A stretch of DNA of 64,000 nt from Macropodus opercularis (taxonomy: Eukaryota; Chordata; Actinopteri; Anabantiformes; Osphronemidae), in contig CM061098.1 of NCBI GenBank assembly GCA_030770545.1, positions 2,084,001 to 2,148,000 on the forward strand, written 5' to 3'. Each line of letters opens with the position of its first letter. Position 1 is the first letter of the stretch. Positions 56,101 to 64,000 of the stretch are shown one piece after another. The notes under the pieces were generated by a model. The model ran no database searches, had not been told where the DNA came from, and saw nothing but the letters and a program-made list of their open reading frames with translations. A program made the translations under genes and the position numbers.

Positions 56101-59100
56101 CTGGGGCTCGGAGGGTGGGCCAAGAGGCTTTGCTATGTGCCTGAAGCTGGCAATAGTAGTTAGTGTTTTTAGCCTCAGTGGAATTAAACAAATACTCAGA
56201 TCCAGGCGACTGCATCAGTGTTTCCGTGTGAGAAACTAACGTTTGCATTCTTACAACCATTAGGTCGGTAATTTATAAATCACTTGTTTGACAAAACAGA
56301 TAAAGCAATCAAGCCCCTGTCTGAAGTTTGTGCCACTAGCATAATCTAATCTCAAAGGGTTAATCCCGGGTCGCTTAGGAGAGCGAACTGCCACGACCTG
56401 ACACTCTGGTGATTACAGCCTCACATCGCTGGTATTTGTTGCTGCTGTCAGGCAGAAAAATAGATTTTACGATGCTCAAGCTGTCAACAATAATTTGACA
56501 CAGACACAGTATTTAAATGCGAGTATCTGTCTCCATACAAAATAACATTTGATTTAATCATCATCAAAATGAAAGATAAGCTGTAATCTTATATTAGTTT
56601 TACTGTGGCTACAAATTAGTTTTGGAAGTAAATGCCGCTCAGCGCTCACGGTCTAGCTGGATGTGGGCGTGCACATGTGATCTAAATTCATCTGGGTTAT
56701 TATTACACATGAGGAAACAGGGCTTGGGTCCAAAGAAGCACGCTCCCGCAGTCAGTAAAGAAAACAGTGGACCTTGTGGTCCCATGTTTCCATGGGACGG
56801 TTTTGCCCCAGAGAGCTGTGCTGCAGTCACTGAGCTCTGAAGTGGTCCGGATGCCATAAAGGACGAGTCTGAGCCGCGGCGATAACCGCGTCGCAGAGGG
56901 AAGACGTCGCGCGGACGCTGTTCGGATAACTGGGTTCATACAATGGGACGAAGCAGAGCGGTGCTGGCGTCAGAGCACCTCAGCCTGAACGGGCCACATG
57001 AGGATCCCTCCCTGCTTTAATTGAATCTAGAAAGACCATTAGCATTTAATTAAACGCAGCACATTCCCCTCAGATCTGCAAAAGACACAGTTGGGCCAGT
57101 GACAAGCCAGACAGAGCTCTGTTTGATACTCACCAAAACCCCAAAGAACTCACAGTGGGAAACACACTTAACTCTGTCTCCTGACGTTTCACTGCAGCAC
57201 TCAGTGTCTGGAGAAAGAGGGAGAACCCAGAACAAACCCAACGAACGAGTGTCCAAAATAACAAGCTTTCAGGACCCTGACACTAAACCTTATCAGACCA
57301 TCTGCTGCCTTTGCGTCCATCCTGAAGACCCACAGACGCGTTTCTTTGTAAGCCTCTCAGCCCAGAAAGCATCGTCTAGTACCAACATATGGTGGGGCCT
57401 AAGCACCTATTAGTGTACATTACCACTGGACACATCACATTAACCTCCAGGAAGGTGCCATGGCCATACTTGCTGAACCGGAGGGGGTTGAAATGCATGT
57501 GTTAATGACGATTAGGCTGAGAGGATGCTGTGAGGCTACGCGCTGCTGTGAGAGCCTTGCGGGGGGTTGATTCGGAGGAAAGCAGCACCCACCTCCTGGG
57601 AAAAGCTGCGAGTTGCCCCGAGTTGCTGAGTCTAAGCTGTGTTAAGAAGCAGGTTTGAGTGTCTCTGCTGGCACAAGGGATAATCTTTTCCTTCAATATG
57701 ACTGGCTGATGTTTCGTGGAAAAACAGAGCTGAGTGGAGCAGCACACAGGAAGGACAAAGCAGCGATGTCCAAACAGCCAAGTTCATTAAACTGGGAAGT
57801 CCAGGACAGGTTGACTTAGGGAAGACGGATGATTGTGGGAATTTATGAGACAGCCCATCTGTAGCCTGAAGCTTAAGGCTAAACGGTTAATCACGGTTTA
57901 TGGACTGCAGCTAGATCGGACTCATAAGGGACAGCGTAAACAGAACACATCATTACTCAGGGGGGAGAGAATTGGCCGCCACCGAGGCAAAATTGACATT
58001 TTTCTGCGTCTGAGAACCTGTTGCTTTGCGACAAAGCTCCTTTCAAAGCAGCCCGGCCTGACAGCCTGAATGGCCCCGGTGCCGCCGAGGGCAGGGTGCG
58101 AGCTGTCCCGCTCACAACAGAGCAAACAGAGGTTTTCTCACAGCGAACCACTGACGAGCTGCTACCTGCTATGACACAGCAGCCTCCAAGGCGTCCTCCA
58201 GCTCGCAGGCTATTTATGGAGCGCTGCGTCGCAATACTTTGGCATAATTTCTTCCCCATATGCAGTTTGGGAGGTTTGCAGGCAGGCGAGTGTACGGACA
58301 GACGCGCTGCTTTCATGTTTTAAGTGATTTTCCTTTTGTGTTTTTATGACAATGGTGCTTTTCTTCACTGTGCTGCTGAACATTTGGAAATCCCTGTTTA
58401 TAGAAGTGCATCTGTGGACCATTTAGTGTTTTTGGTTTTATGGTGACAAAGCACAACCAGCAGATCATAAGCTGTGTGAGCCTGCGTTACTTGCCCGAAA
58501 AGCGACTCTGTAATGTTCATACTTGGGTCATATAAATCTGAATATGACGTTTGGATGTCAAATCACTTACAAGCAGTTATGATGAAGTCAGAACACGACG
58601 CTGGGAGAAAAACAACAAGCAAACACCATTAACGGGTGGACGCCGCCGGGCTCAGGCTCTAATCATCCGACTCACTTGCCAGAGCTATTTACACAAACAT
58701 TCAGGCCCAGCGATTGTTAGAAGCTTTAGTGGAAAAGAGGTGATGGGAAAAAAACGCTGCAAGACCACAATGTTACTGCCGAGTTTTTAAGAGCTGATCC
58801 AGAATGTTACTGCTGTGTTAAAATTCATTTGAGGAACCTGATATTTTATTTGGCCAAGGCTTGTGTTGCCACTAGACTGCAGACTGGCTGAAACCTTCAG
58901 AACGGACCCCGTTAAAGGTTATTGAGCAGGCGTCGGACAGCGATGCACCGATTCCACAGGCGTCTCTCCATTTGTTTTGTGTCTCTATTTGCTGTACATG
59001 TAGGTTCACAAACACAGGAGATCGACAGGTCTGCAAGCAGCTAATCAAGTCAGGAGGGGAAAAAAGCTCAAGACGATTCATGGGAGCCATTCAAGAGAAG

Positions 59101-62100
59101 AAAAGATCCTGCTTTTAAATAGGGATAGTCATTAAAATTCTTTATCTGCTAAGCGGCCGTTTAGCCCCCGAAAAACTTCCCATCACCCACCAGCCAAAGG
59201 GCCATATACAAACAGCGACACTATGGAGCGATGTGCTGGAGGGATGTGAAAGACCTGGGATTTCTATGCCACCGTATCCGCTATAATGGGCATTGGCCGA
59301 GGGATTTACTGTGCCTTCTCTTTAATAAATGTGAGCGACCGCAGTGCATGTCAATGTGACTCTCTCACCGCCTCAGAGCCAACGCGTCACACACAAATAC
59401 TAGAGCACGGAAGAGACGTGATGAACGGGGCCTGCAGACGCAAGAGCCCAGGGGTTAATACGCTGATTACAATACAAGCAAAAATCTGCTCAATAAACAC
59501 GAGAGAGAGGAAAAACACGAGCAGACGTCGGCCGGCCCCAGCGCTCTGTAAAACACCTTAGTGCACGTTGTACGGACGCCACGTTTCAGCAGCTATGCTC
59601 ACATTTTCAAATAACGGCGGCAGTTTGCCAGATTCTTCTGTTCTCCGGAGCCAGAATCCGTAATAGGAACCAGCACCGGGCGAGCTCCGGCGTTTCCAAC
59701 CATTCCATGACAGATTTCAGTCAGCGCCGCAAAGAGACTCACGGACCCACAGCTCAGGTGCGATTAATGACTTTAGTCTGACTGAAGACGGCCCAGGAGG
59801 CCTGACCGCTGCAGCACCTCACACAGGACCACAGCTGTGCACCCAAATGGAAACGTCCGCCTAGGATTTATTAAAGAACAAGCACTCGGCGTAAAGCACA
59901 CAACTACCCGTGTTGGTCACGATGAAGCGTTTCCAAGAGCAGAACTGCTGCAGAACTCGGCTCCGGCTTCGACAACACACGAGACAACGCGGCATCATTT
60001 TGACAAATGCTTTGCTTAAGTCCTTGGCTGGGAGAATAATACTTTTACAGACTGAAGACTCATGATGATAAATCCTCTGGAGTCGTTTTTTTTCTCGGTT
60101 ACATGGTGCTTTTGGAATAAAGCTAGTCAAACATGGCAGCGAGGGAAGATAAAGGCAGACTTGATAAGAATGATGTCTGCGGTCGAACACGGGTCACGGT
60201 AGACAGCCGACTGGGAGACATGTCTGCACCATCCACCTTCCGCGTTTCCTGCCAGATAGCGGCTGAACCATTTCCCCGCCGTCTCAGCTAAGGCCTCAAA
60301 AATGTGAGGAAATGCTGCTGGGTAATTTGGCCTGCACCATGATTATGGGGTTTTCGATATTTTGATATTCTACCCCAAATCCTTCTTTCTGCCTCTCACC
60401 AACTTTGCACTGAAACGTCCTGTCATAATATTTTGGAACTGCTGTCAGGCTCTAAATATGGACTCCTAGCGAAGCAAGCAAAGAGGAATCGAATCCTAAT
60501 TAGCACGTTCTCCTTTAGGGCAACGTTGTCCCTGTGGCACAGACGCCAGAGCAGCACGTGAAGTGAGGAAACCTGATGGAAACGTGCAGAAGCCAATAGT
60601 TGAAACGCGTTTCCATGTCTGTACGGAGAAGCCCTTCGGCAGCAAGCGGCTCCAGGCATCTCTGTTCCCGCTCTCACCAAAGCGCTGCATAGTCAAAAAT
60701 ACACCGCGTTATGCACGATCACGTGGTCAGTGCAGGAATGAAACAGAACCACCCTCAGACCGTGACGGCTGTGCCAGAGCAGCTCAGCGAAACATGTACT
60801 TAGCTGGGACACCATGTGATTTGGCTGCGACGGGGATATGCATGTGCTCCTTTAACTGCACATTAACTGGCCTCCATGCAATAACAGTTAACCTTTTATC
60901 TGGCTATATCAAGCCCTACCACCGTATCCAAATAAACAGAGGACGCTATTCAATGGAAGCCGCTGAAAGGACTTCTGGAGAACAGGTCACAAAGCACCCA
61001 CTATTTTGCAAGCTAAAAACTCCTGGATGTTTAGGTTATTGTGCCACACGAAAAGAGCTCTGTGCACAAATCAAAATGCTGTTTGTTTACATTGCTGTTA
61101 GTTTATGAAAATATTTTTTTTCTGTCGGTTTCAGGCTGATTATACAATATGTTCCTAGCTTCAACAATGCCCATGTTAGGATATGTTACACCATGTTCAG
61201 TCATCACCACATGTACCAGATCACAAATTATAAGTAGTGTGCGGTGTGAGCTCAGACGTAAACGCTTCAGCGTAAACATGAAATCATATTCCACTTTAAA
61301 AAACATCAGACATCTTAAGACGGTGTCAGTCGGCCTCGCAGCGCCAAACTGAAGGGCCGTACCTGAGTCCGTGGCTGTGATCAGCAGGATGTATTTCCCC
61401 CGAGCCTCCCGGTCCAGAGTCTGGGTCAGGCTCAGCTGGCCGCTGGACGACAGGCTGAACGCGCCCTCGTCGTTCCCACCGGTGAGCACGTAGCTCAGCT
61501 GACTGTTGGCACCTTGGTCGTCATCTCTGGCAACAACCTGGAAGAAGGAACTGGCTTTTATGGAGAATGTAGGAAATCTGCTTTTCTTTTTTTCAGCTTT
61601 TTACAAGAAATGTGTTTTTCATTTGCTTCAGTAGAACAACAGCCTGGAACAAATGGAAAACTAGCCAGAAATACATTTAAATGTTGAACGTGTCAGTACC
61701 CAAAGAATCACTGTCCAATAAAAGCTCTGCATATAAATAATAAGTATTTCTTTCTGTAACATAATAAGTGGAAACATAAATTTAGAGCATAAAATGTTTT
61801 TTAGTTACAGTGTTATAGACCCGTGGTACAAAAAGCCTTCAGCTCCAGAACTGCGTGTGCGTATTAATGTGTGTTAGTGTGGACGGTTGTATCGTTAGCG
61901 AGGCAGAAGTAGAAAAGATATGTCACCACACAACTTCAATTCTGACCTTATGGTAAATTAACCGTTACTGCGTTTATCAGCTCCACGGTGGAACGTGAAG
62001 GGTTAACCCAGGCCGACTACAGCGCGTCCAGCAGTTTCTGCCTGACGTCTCGTTCTCCGCTCTCCCTGCCAGAGACAGTCAGGGCAGAACCGTCCACGCG

Positions 62101-63505
62101 TGGACCATTTACGTCTTCACGACTGTATCCTCATTTCCTCAGAGAGCGCACAGGCGTAAGAAACGTGAACTGCTCCGTCGCTGGAAACCAGTCGTTCCCG
62201 TGTTTTTATGCACGGCTCATTTAGTCATCAGGCGGCTGGAACCTTAACTGCCCCATCATGCAATTTAGCTGTTTCATATTTCAGCGAAACTCTGTAAAGT
62301 CCTAATTGTGCGCAGCTAATCGCCATCATACATCACTGCTTTATCATTTCACTCAGGTATTTATCAAACTGGGACCACCCTGCTAAGCGTTGCAGTCCTC
62401 CAGTCCAGCTCACATACCTTCGCTTATTAAGTTAGTATCACAACAAACGCGGTTAAAGCATTAGCTCGATTAAGGTCTCAGGACTGATCTCTTTTCAGTC
62501 AGGACGTCCGGTCTGTGAATGTTACTTATGGCCTAACCGCTTCAATTCAATGAACAAGAGACAAAGCCAGCGTACGGACCTGCAGAATGTTCTTCGGTAG
62601 CTCTTCCAGGTTCTCCTGAACGTTGACAGTGTAGGGCGAGAGCTCGAACACAGGTGAGCAGTCGTTGGCGTCCAGCAACGCGATGTTGACTGTCGCGCGG
62701 TCCACCCTGGGGCTGCTGCCTCGGTCGGCGGCTTGGACCACCAGCGAATATGACGAACGCGTCTCGCGGTCCAGCTGCTTGGCGACAGAAATCATCCCCG
62801 TGACCGAGTCGATCCTAAAGTCCGAGCTGCCGCCGCCACCGCCTGAGATGGAGAATCGGATCTGACCGTTGGTGCCCTCATCGGCATCACTAGCAAACAC
62901 CTGGATGACATCCGTCCCCGTCAAGGTGTTCTCCTCGATCTCAATGTCGTATATATTCTGCGAGAAGCTCGGCGTGTTGTCATTGACGTCCAGAACCACC
63001 ATAGTCACATCCATGGTCGACGACAGAGGAGGTTCTCCTTTATCTGTAGCCACAACTGTGAGCGTGTAGTTGGAAAGCTCCTCTCGGTCCAGTTCCCCAA
63101 CTAACCTGACGTCTCCGTCGATCGTACCGATGCTGAACTTGCTGCCATAAGGGCCCCTGAGGGAGTACTCCACGTAGCTGTTGGGTCCACTGTCAGCATC
63201 CGTGGCCTGGGCTGTGAACACCACCGTGTCCACCGGCGTGTTCTCCTGGATGTAGGTCATCTTCTGGGAGGTGAAGGTTGGCGCACAGTCGTTGACGTCT
63301 AGGAGAATAATGGACACCTGGGCGGTGCTGGTGAAGCGGGTCATGGGAAGTGGAGCCAGGTCGTTGACTGTGATCACTAGGTTGTAAAAGGACTGGGTTT
63401 CTCTGTCCAAGGTCTTCTTGGTCTGGAGTTCTCCCTCCTTGGTGATGATGAAGTGACCCTGGGGATCGCCTGAAGCTATTTTGTAGAGGAGCTGCGCATT
63501 TGGGC
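33234..63505 (-). CDS. fat4: FAT atypical cadherin 4 (fat4), 3' thirteen coding exons, 5' part outside window
   Basis: This is the C-terminal ~3,024 residues of a giant single-pass cadherin. By family knowledge, FAT4 sits at the plasma membrane, binds Dachsous cadherins on neighbouring cells through its N-terminal repeats, and controls planar cell polarity and Hippo-linked growth. The spliced exons give about sixteen cadherin repeats (residues 1-~1690, with repeated LDRE and DxNDN-type motifs), a membrane-proximal region, EGF1-3 (1833-1960), EGF4 (1966-2003), laminin-G1 (~2004-2187), EGF5 (2188-2228), laminin-G2 (2229-~2426), an EGF region (2433-2491), a transmembrane helix (~2528-2555) and a ~470-residue tail ending EQYV. 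Dachsous lacks the EGF and laminin-G modules. The other FAT paralogues have a different EGF/laminin-G order and tail. All exon phases match across GT-AG introns, so the gene looks intact. The start codon lies beyond position 64000. The span given includes introns. Confidence 0.95.
35144..36664 (-). other. fat4: fat4 intron, 1,521 bp, the last one
   Basis: GT-AG intron (GTGAGA...TGTAG), phase 1. Nothing recognised inside. Confidence 0.93.
36665..36926 (-). CDS. fat4: fat4 coding exon: laminin-G2 second part
   Basis: The 262-nt exon has acceptor TTTCCTCAG and donor GTGAGA, phase 0 in, one base out. It encodes LRNGNIHYISDAGVRGKVER, SDGQWHTLHLVKNGSSTVI and FSLGGIPSGSAQQKTGAG. The SDGQWHTL motif is the hallmark laminin-G strand. 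The split Gly codon joins the last exon to give TGAG-FDGCLAYVKYNGE. Confidence 0.95.
36927..38196 (-). other. fat4: fat4 intron, 1,270 bp, carries a SINE
   Basis: GT-AG intron (GTGAGA...CCTCAG), phase 0. The SINE at 38010-38132 is in the same orientation as the gene. Confidence 0.92.
38010..38132 (-). mobile_element. tRNA-derived SINE fragment in fat4 intron
   Basis: Read on the minus strand, the segment has a tRNA-like head (GCAGGGGTTCGCCTCACAGC, then CTGGCTTCGATCCTGGGG, a B-box form). The body motifs TCTGTGCGGGGTTTGCATGA and CTCCTTGTGTTTGCGTGG follow. This is the widespread fish SINE pattern, recognised from memory. Relative to the usual head, a few bases after the A-box-like stretch appear deleted, and several substitutions indicate an old copy. 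It sits in the intron between the two laminin-G2 exons, about 65 bp from the exon at 38197. Confidence 0.75.
38197..38414 (-). CDS. fat4: fat4 coding exon: laminin-G2 first part
   Basis: The 218-nt exon has acceptor GCTCCCACAG and donor GTGAGA. It completes a Tyr codon, then reads MTADTALSLDGTGRLDYSLK, LEVKFRTRSKTGTLLHVQE and SSNYTTVK. The next exon continues LRNGNIHYISDAG, as expected for laminin-G strands. A SINE lies in the following intron within about 200 bp. Confidence 0.94.
38415..39067 (-). other. fat4: fat4 intron, 653 bp
   Basis: GT-AG intron (GTAAGT...CACAG), phase 1. It contains a short CA run near 38850. Confidence 0.92.
39068..39192 (-). CDS. fat4: fat4 coding exon: EGF5 between the two laminin-G domains
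   Basis: The 125-nt exon encodes one complete EGF domain (CPRLEGACTTNPCRHGGTC, then WSWQQCQCVDGFTGKFCEK) with the usual six cysteines. The acceptor is TGTCTGTAG and the donor GTAAGT. A single EGF between two laminin-G domains is the FAT4 arrangement. Confidence 0.95.
39193..39570 (-). other. fat4: fat4 intron, 378 bp
   Basis: GT-AG intron (GTCTGT...TGTAG), phase 2. Nothing recognised inside. Confidence 0.92.
39571..39750 (-). CDS. fat4: fat4 coding exon: laminin-G1 C-terminal part
   Basis: The 180-nt exon encodes ILDVQPNRLSVGGVRSIEP, the typical laminin-G strand THDFVGCIMEFAVNGRPL, and ASRGILD. The acceptor is CACGTGCAG. The donor, GTCTGT, departs from consensus, but the split Arg codon joins cleanly to the next exon (GILD-R-CPRLEGAC). 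Confidence 0.93.
39751..41198 (-). other. fat4: fat4 intron, 1,448 bp
   Basis: GT-AG intron (GTAGGA...GTGCAG), phase 2. Nothing recognised inside. Confidence 0.9.
41199..41284 (-). CDS. fat4: fat4 small coding exon: laminin-G1 middle
   Basis: This 86-nt exon has acceptor GTCCGCAG and donor GTAGGA. It encodes AASLTVDLCGDDQDPGYCAV and SNVAVHTDW, where the Trp codon is split with the next exon. Phase 0 in and two bases out fit both neighbours exactly. It is too short to stand out by length, so splice sites and domain continuity carry the call. Confidence 0.92.
41285..43952 (-). other. fat4: fat4 intron, 2,668 bp
   Basis: GT-AG intron (GTGAGA...CCGCAG), phase 0. Nothing recognised inside. Confidence 0.9.
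43953..44260 (-). CDS. fat4: fat4 coding exon: end of EGF4 and first part of laminin-G1
   Basis: The exon is 308 nt. It begins with the last EGF4 loop (VFGKHCELNSYGFEE) and continues into the first laminin-G sandwich: YIYIKFATLQSNALLMYNHD, DKAEFLALEIFEGRMRF, SDGQFHTVIARRAGM. The acceptor is TGTCCCAAAG and the donor GTGAGA. It leaves in phase 0, matching AASLTVDLCG in the next exon. Confidence 0.95.
44261..44608 (-). other. fat4: fat4 intron, 348 bp
   Basis: GT-AG intron (GTAAGT...CAAAG), phase 1. Nothing recognised inside. Confidence 0.93.
44609..44713 (-). CDS. fat4: fat4 coding exon: end of EGF3 and most of EGF4
   Basis: The exon is 105 nt with donor GTAAGT and acceptor GAACTTAG. It completes EGF3 (SGFAG-KTCD) and encodes EGF4 (IINHCDCNPCFNGGSCENR through YYCHCPFG). 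The last base begins the glycine codon completed by the next exon, giving CPFG-VFGKHCE. Confidence 0.95.
44714..46104 (-). other. fat4: fat4 intron, 1,391 bp
   Basis: GT-AG intron (GTACCA...CTTAG), phase 1, after the giant exon. Nothing recognised inside. Confidence 0.93.
46105..50454 (-). CDS. fat4: fat4 giant coding exon: about eleven cadherin repeats plus EGF1-3
   Basis: This single exon of 4,350 nt (phase 1 in, phase 1 out) carries about eleven cadherin repeats, a membrane-proximal region without an obvious cadherin motif, and three EGF domains. Canonical linkers include DVNDNHPVF, DVNDNAPRF (twice), DSNDNPPEF and DVNDNPPLF. Three linkers lack the calcium-binding Asp/Asn pattern: FVTGGNFPV, TEENHHTPEF and KGANEYVPRF. 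EGF1 (DPCTRNPCQNGGSC) contains a long insertion. EGF2 and EGF3 begin DIDECQPSPC and DINECLSNPC, typical of calcium-binding EGFs. The acceptor follows GTGTCCAG and the donor is GTACCA. Vertebrate FAT4 is known, from memory, to have a similarly giant internal exon here. Confidence 0.97.
50618..50868 (-). CDS. fat4: fat4 coding exon: cadherin repeat segment
   Basis: The exon is 251 nt, with acceptor CTGTCCTCCAG and donor GTCAGG. It encodes YSLTGGHGQFSINPATGQI, LDREDRANYQ, ATDGGQPEG and the linker VADINDNPPRF, then the first strand of the next repeat ending in ASTGAG. The join to the next exon gives STGAG-SLVFAVTVTDEDSG, the expected middle of a cadherin repeat. Confidence 0.95.
50869..52458 (-). 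other. fat4: fat4 intron, 1,590 bp
   Basis: GT-AG intron (GTACCG...CTCCAG), phase 2. Nothing recognised inside. Confidence 0.92.
52459..52639 (-). CDS. fat4: fat4 coding exon: end of one cadherin repeat and start of the next
   Basis: The exon is 181 nt, with acceptor CCTCTCCAG and donor GTACCG. It completes a glycine codon, reads SPSLSGTGTVTVLVDDVNDN with a canonical calcium linker, then starts the next repeat (TFHTTITEDAPTGTDV...DADAGVNGVI). The end splits a serine codon that the next exon completes (GVI-S-YSLTGG). It follows the longest intron of the window. Confidence 0.93.
52640..61362 (-). other. fat4: fat4 intron, 8,723 bp, longest in window
   Basis: GT-AG intron (GTACGG...TCCAG), phase 1. 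No exon-like frame or recognisable transposon inside. The stretches near 57005-57070, 57950-58290 and 58860-59340 are free of simple repeats and are flagged as candidate regulatory elements. Confidence 0.9.
61363..61537 (-). CDS. fat4: fat4 coding exon: cadherin repeat segment
   Basis: The exon is 175 nt, enters in phase 0 after CTTCTTCCAG and leaves one base before a GTACGG donor. It encodes VVARDDDQGANSQLSYVLTG through LDREARGKY to ATDSG. Joined to the previous exon it reads NILQ-VVARDDDQGAN, which is the normal interior of a cadherin repeat. The downstream join gives ATDSG-SPSLSG. Confidence 0.94.
61538..62579 (-). other. fat4: fat4 intron, 1,042 bp
   Basis: GT-AG intron (GTCCGT...TTCCAG), phase 0. 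Nothing recognised inside. Confidence 0.93.
62580..63505 (-). CDS. fat4: fat4 coding exon (first in window): cadherin repeats
   Basis: The exon is 926 nt. It has an acceptor after TTTCTCAG, begins with two bases finishing a codon (phase 1), and ends in phase 0 at a GTCCGT donor. It starts within one cadherin repeat (PNAQLLYK...), crosses three repeat boundaries (DVNDCAPTF, DVNDNTPSF, DANDCSPVF), and stops in the next repeat at NILQ. Three LDRE motifs and the DADSGPN and DADEGTN calcium-site motifs are visible. Two of the three linkers have Cys where the canonical DxNDN has its last Asn. Confidence 0.95.
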
Positions 63506-64000
63506 CTGAGAAATAGAAGACAAGAATAATTATGACGGATCAATCGCATACGAGTAAATAACACAGGCAAAAAAATCGCATTTTACTCTACTCCAACTCT
63601 TTTTTAAATGTATCTAATCATTTCTGTTTTACTCCCAGGCTTTGACTGGTTTCTTTATTTGAGTGGAGAATTAACTGCAAAGGACGGATTACGTTTCACA
63701 TTTAGGCTGAGAGTTCAGGTGTATTTTTATCTTAACCTTTATACTTGGACCTATTTAATATGACCCTGAATCAAAAAAAGACCAAGATAACAGGCAGACA
63801 CAGTAGACGTGTGACTGTATAATAAGCTTAACGTGTGTGAATTAGATACTTCTATTCATTATCTGCATCCATTTCCACTTATTGTGCCTATGCAGCAGCT
63901 GAAGCTCTGACTGCTTCTCCTATCATCCATGTGGACCATCCATCTGAGTTCTATGTCAGATCGCCATCACAAAAGAAAGCGTTCGTCCCTGTTTGGAAAT
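63506..64000 (-). other. fat4: fat4 intron, 5' end outside window
   Basis: The sequence upstream of the acceptor at 63506-63507 shows no cadherin-like frame, so the next exon lies beyond the window edge. The first exon in the window needs one base from that exon to complete its first codon. Confidence 0.85.

Noticed and set aside
60563..61108. A 181-codon plus-strand open frame inside the 8.7-kb fat4 intron.
   Set aside because: The composition is not protein-like and it lies wholly within an intron of a gene on the other strand, with no recognisable domain.
33234..63505. Identity as Dachsous or as FAT1, FAT2 or FAT3.
   Set aside because: Dachsous has no EGF or laminin-G domains. FAT1-3 have one laminin-G followed by several EGFs and a different tail. 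The four EGF, LamG, EGF, LamG, EGF order is that of FAT4.
1..64000. CRISPR arrays, bacterial operons, prophage or integrated virus genes.
   Set aside because: None are present. All regular repeats are vertebrate-type microsatellites, and no viral or bacterial protein domains are visible in any frame.

Overview
The window is vertebrate nuclear DNA, most likely from a teleost fish. It has one large, compactly spliced metazoan gene, many CA/GT and TA microsatellites, and a degraded fish-type tRNA-derived SINE. There are no operons and no bacterial-style gene packing. I cannot name the species.

The only protein-coding gene I can support is the 3' part of fat4, the giant atypical cadherin of the Fat/Dachsous planar-polarity pathway. 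It lies on the minus strand and runs from beyond the right edge of the window to a stop codon at 33234-33236. I could delimit thirteen coding exons to the base: 63505-62580, 61537-61363, 52639-52459, 50868-50618, 50454-46105, 44713-44609, 44260-43953, 41284-41199, 39750-39571, 39192-39068, 38414-38197, 36926-36665 and 35143-33234. All twelve complete introns are GT-AG. Every junction keeps the reading frame and restores a sensible domain sequence. Together the exons encode about 3,024 residues: roughly sixteen cadherin repeats, four EGF domains, a laminin-G domain, an EGF, a second laminin-G, a last EGF region, one transmembrane helix and a cytoplasmic tail of about 470 residues. The signal peptide, the first half of the cadherin array and the promoter lie beyond position 64000.

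The 3' UTR probably runs from 33233 to about 32060. It contains a (GT)n run and a CAT-rich run. A distal poly(A) signal sits at 32080-32085, and an alternative one lies close to the stop. The introns are short (0.16-2.7 kb) except for one of 8.7 kb (52640-61362). Most contain nothing I can identify. One holds a SINE.

Positions 1 to about 32050, downstream of fat4, contain no recognisable protein gene. I see microsatellites, two perfect short hairpins, fragments that look like dispersed repeats, and a promoter-like block near 22.1-22.4 kb. In that block a GC-box, a CCAAT box, GCTAGC/GCATTAGC-type repeats and a strong splice donor are in the right order for a minus-strand transcript. Several low-repeat, TAAT-rich stretches could be conserved regulatory elements of the fat4 neighbourhood, but only comparison with other genomes can show that. 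I found no new enzyme, defence or mobile system. The points most worth checking are the possible unannotated transcript at 22 kb, the candidate regulatory elements, and the non-canonical cadherin linkers in the giant exon.
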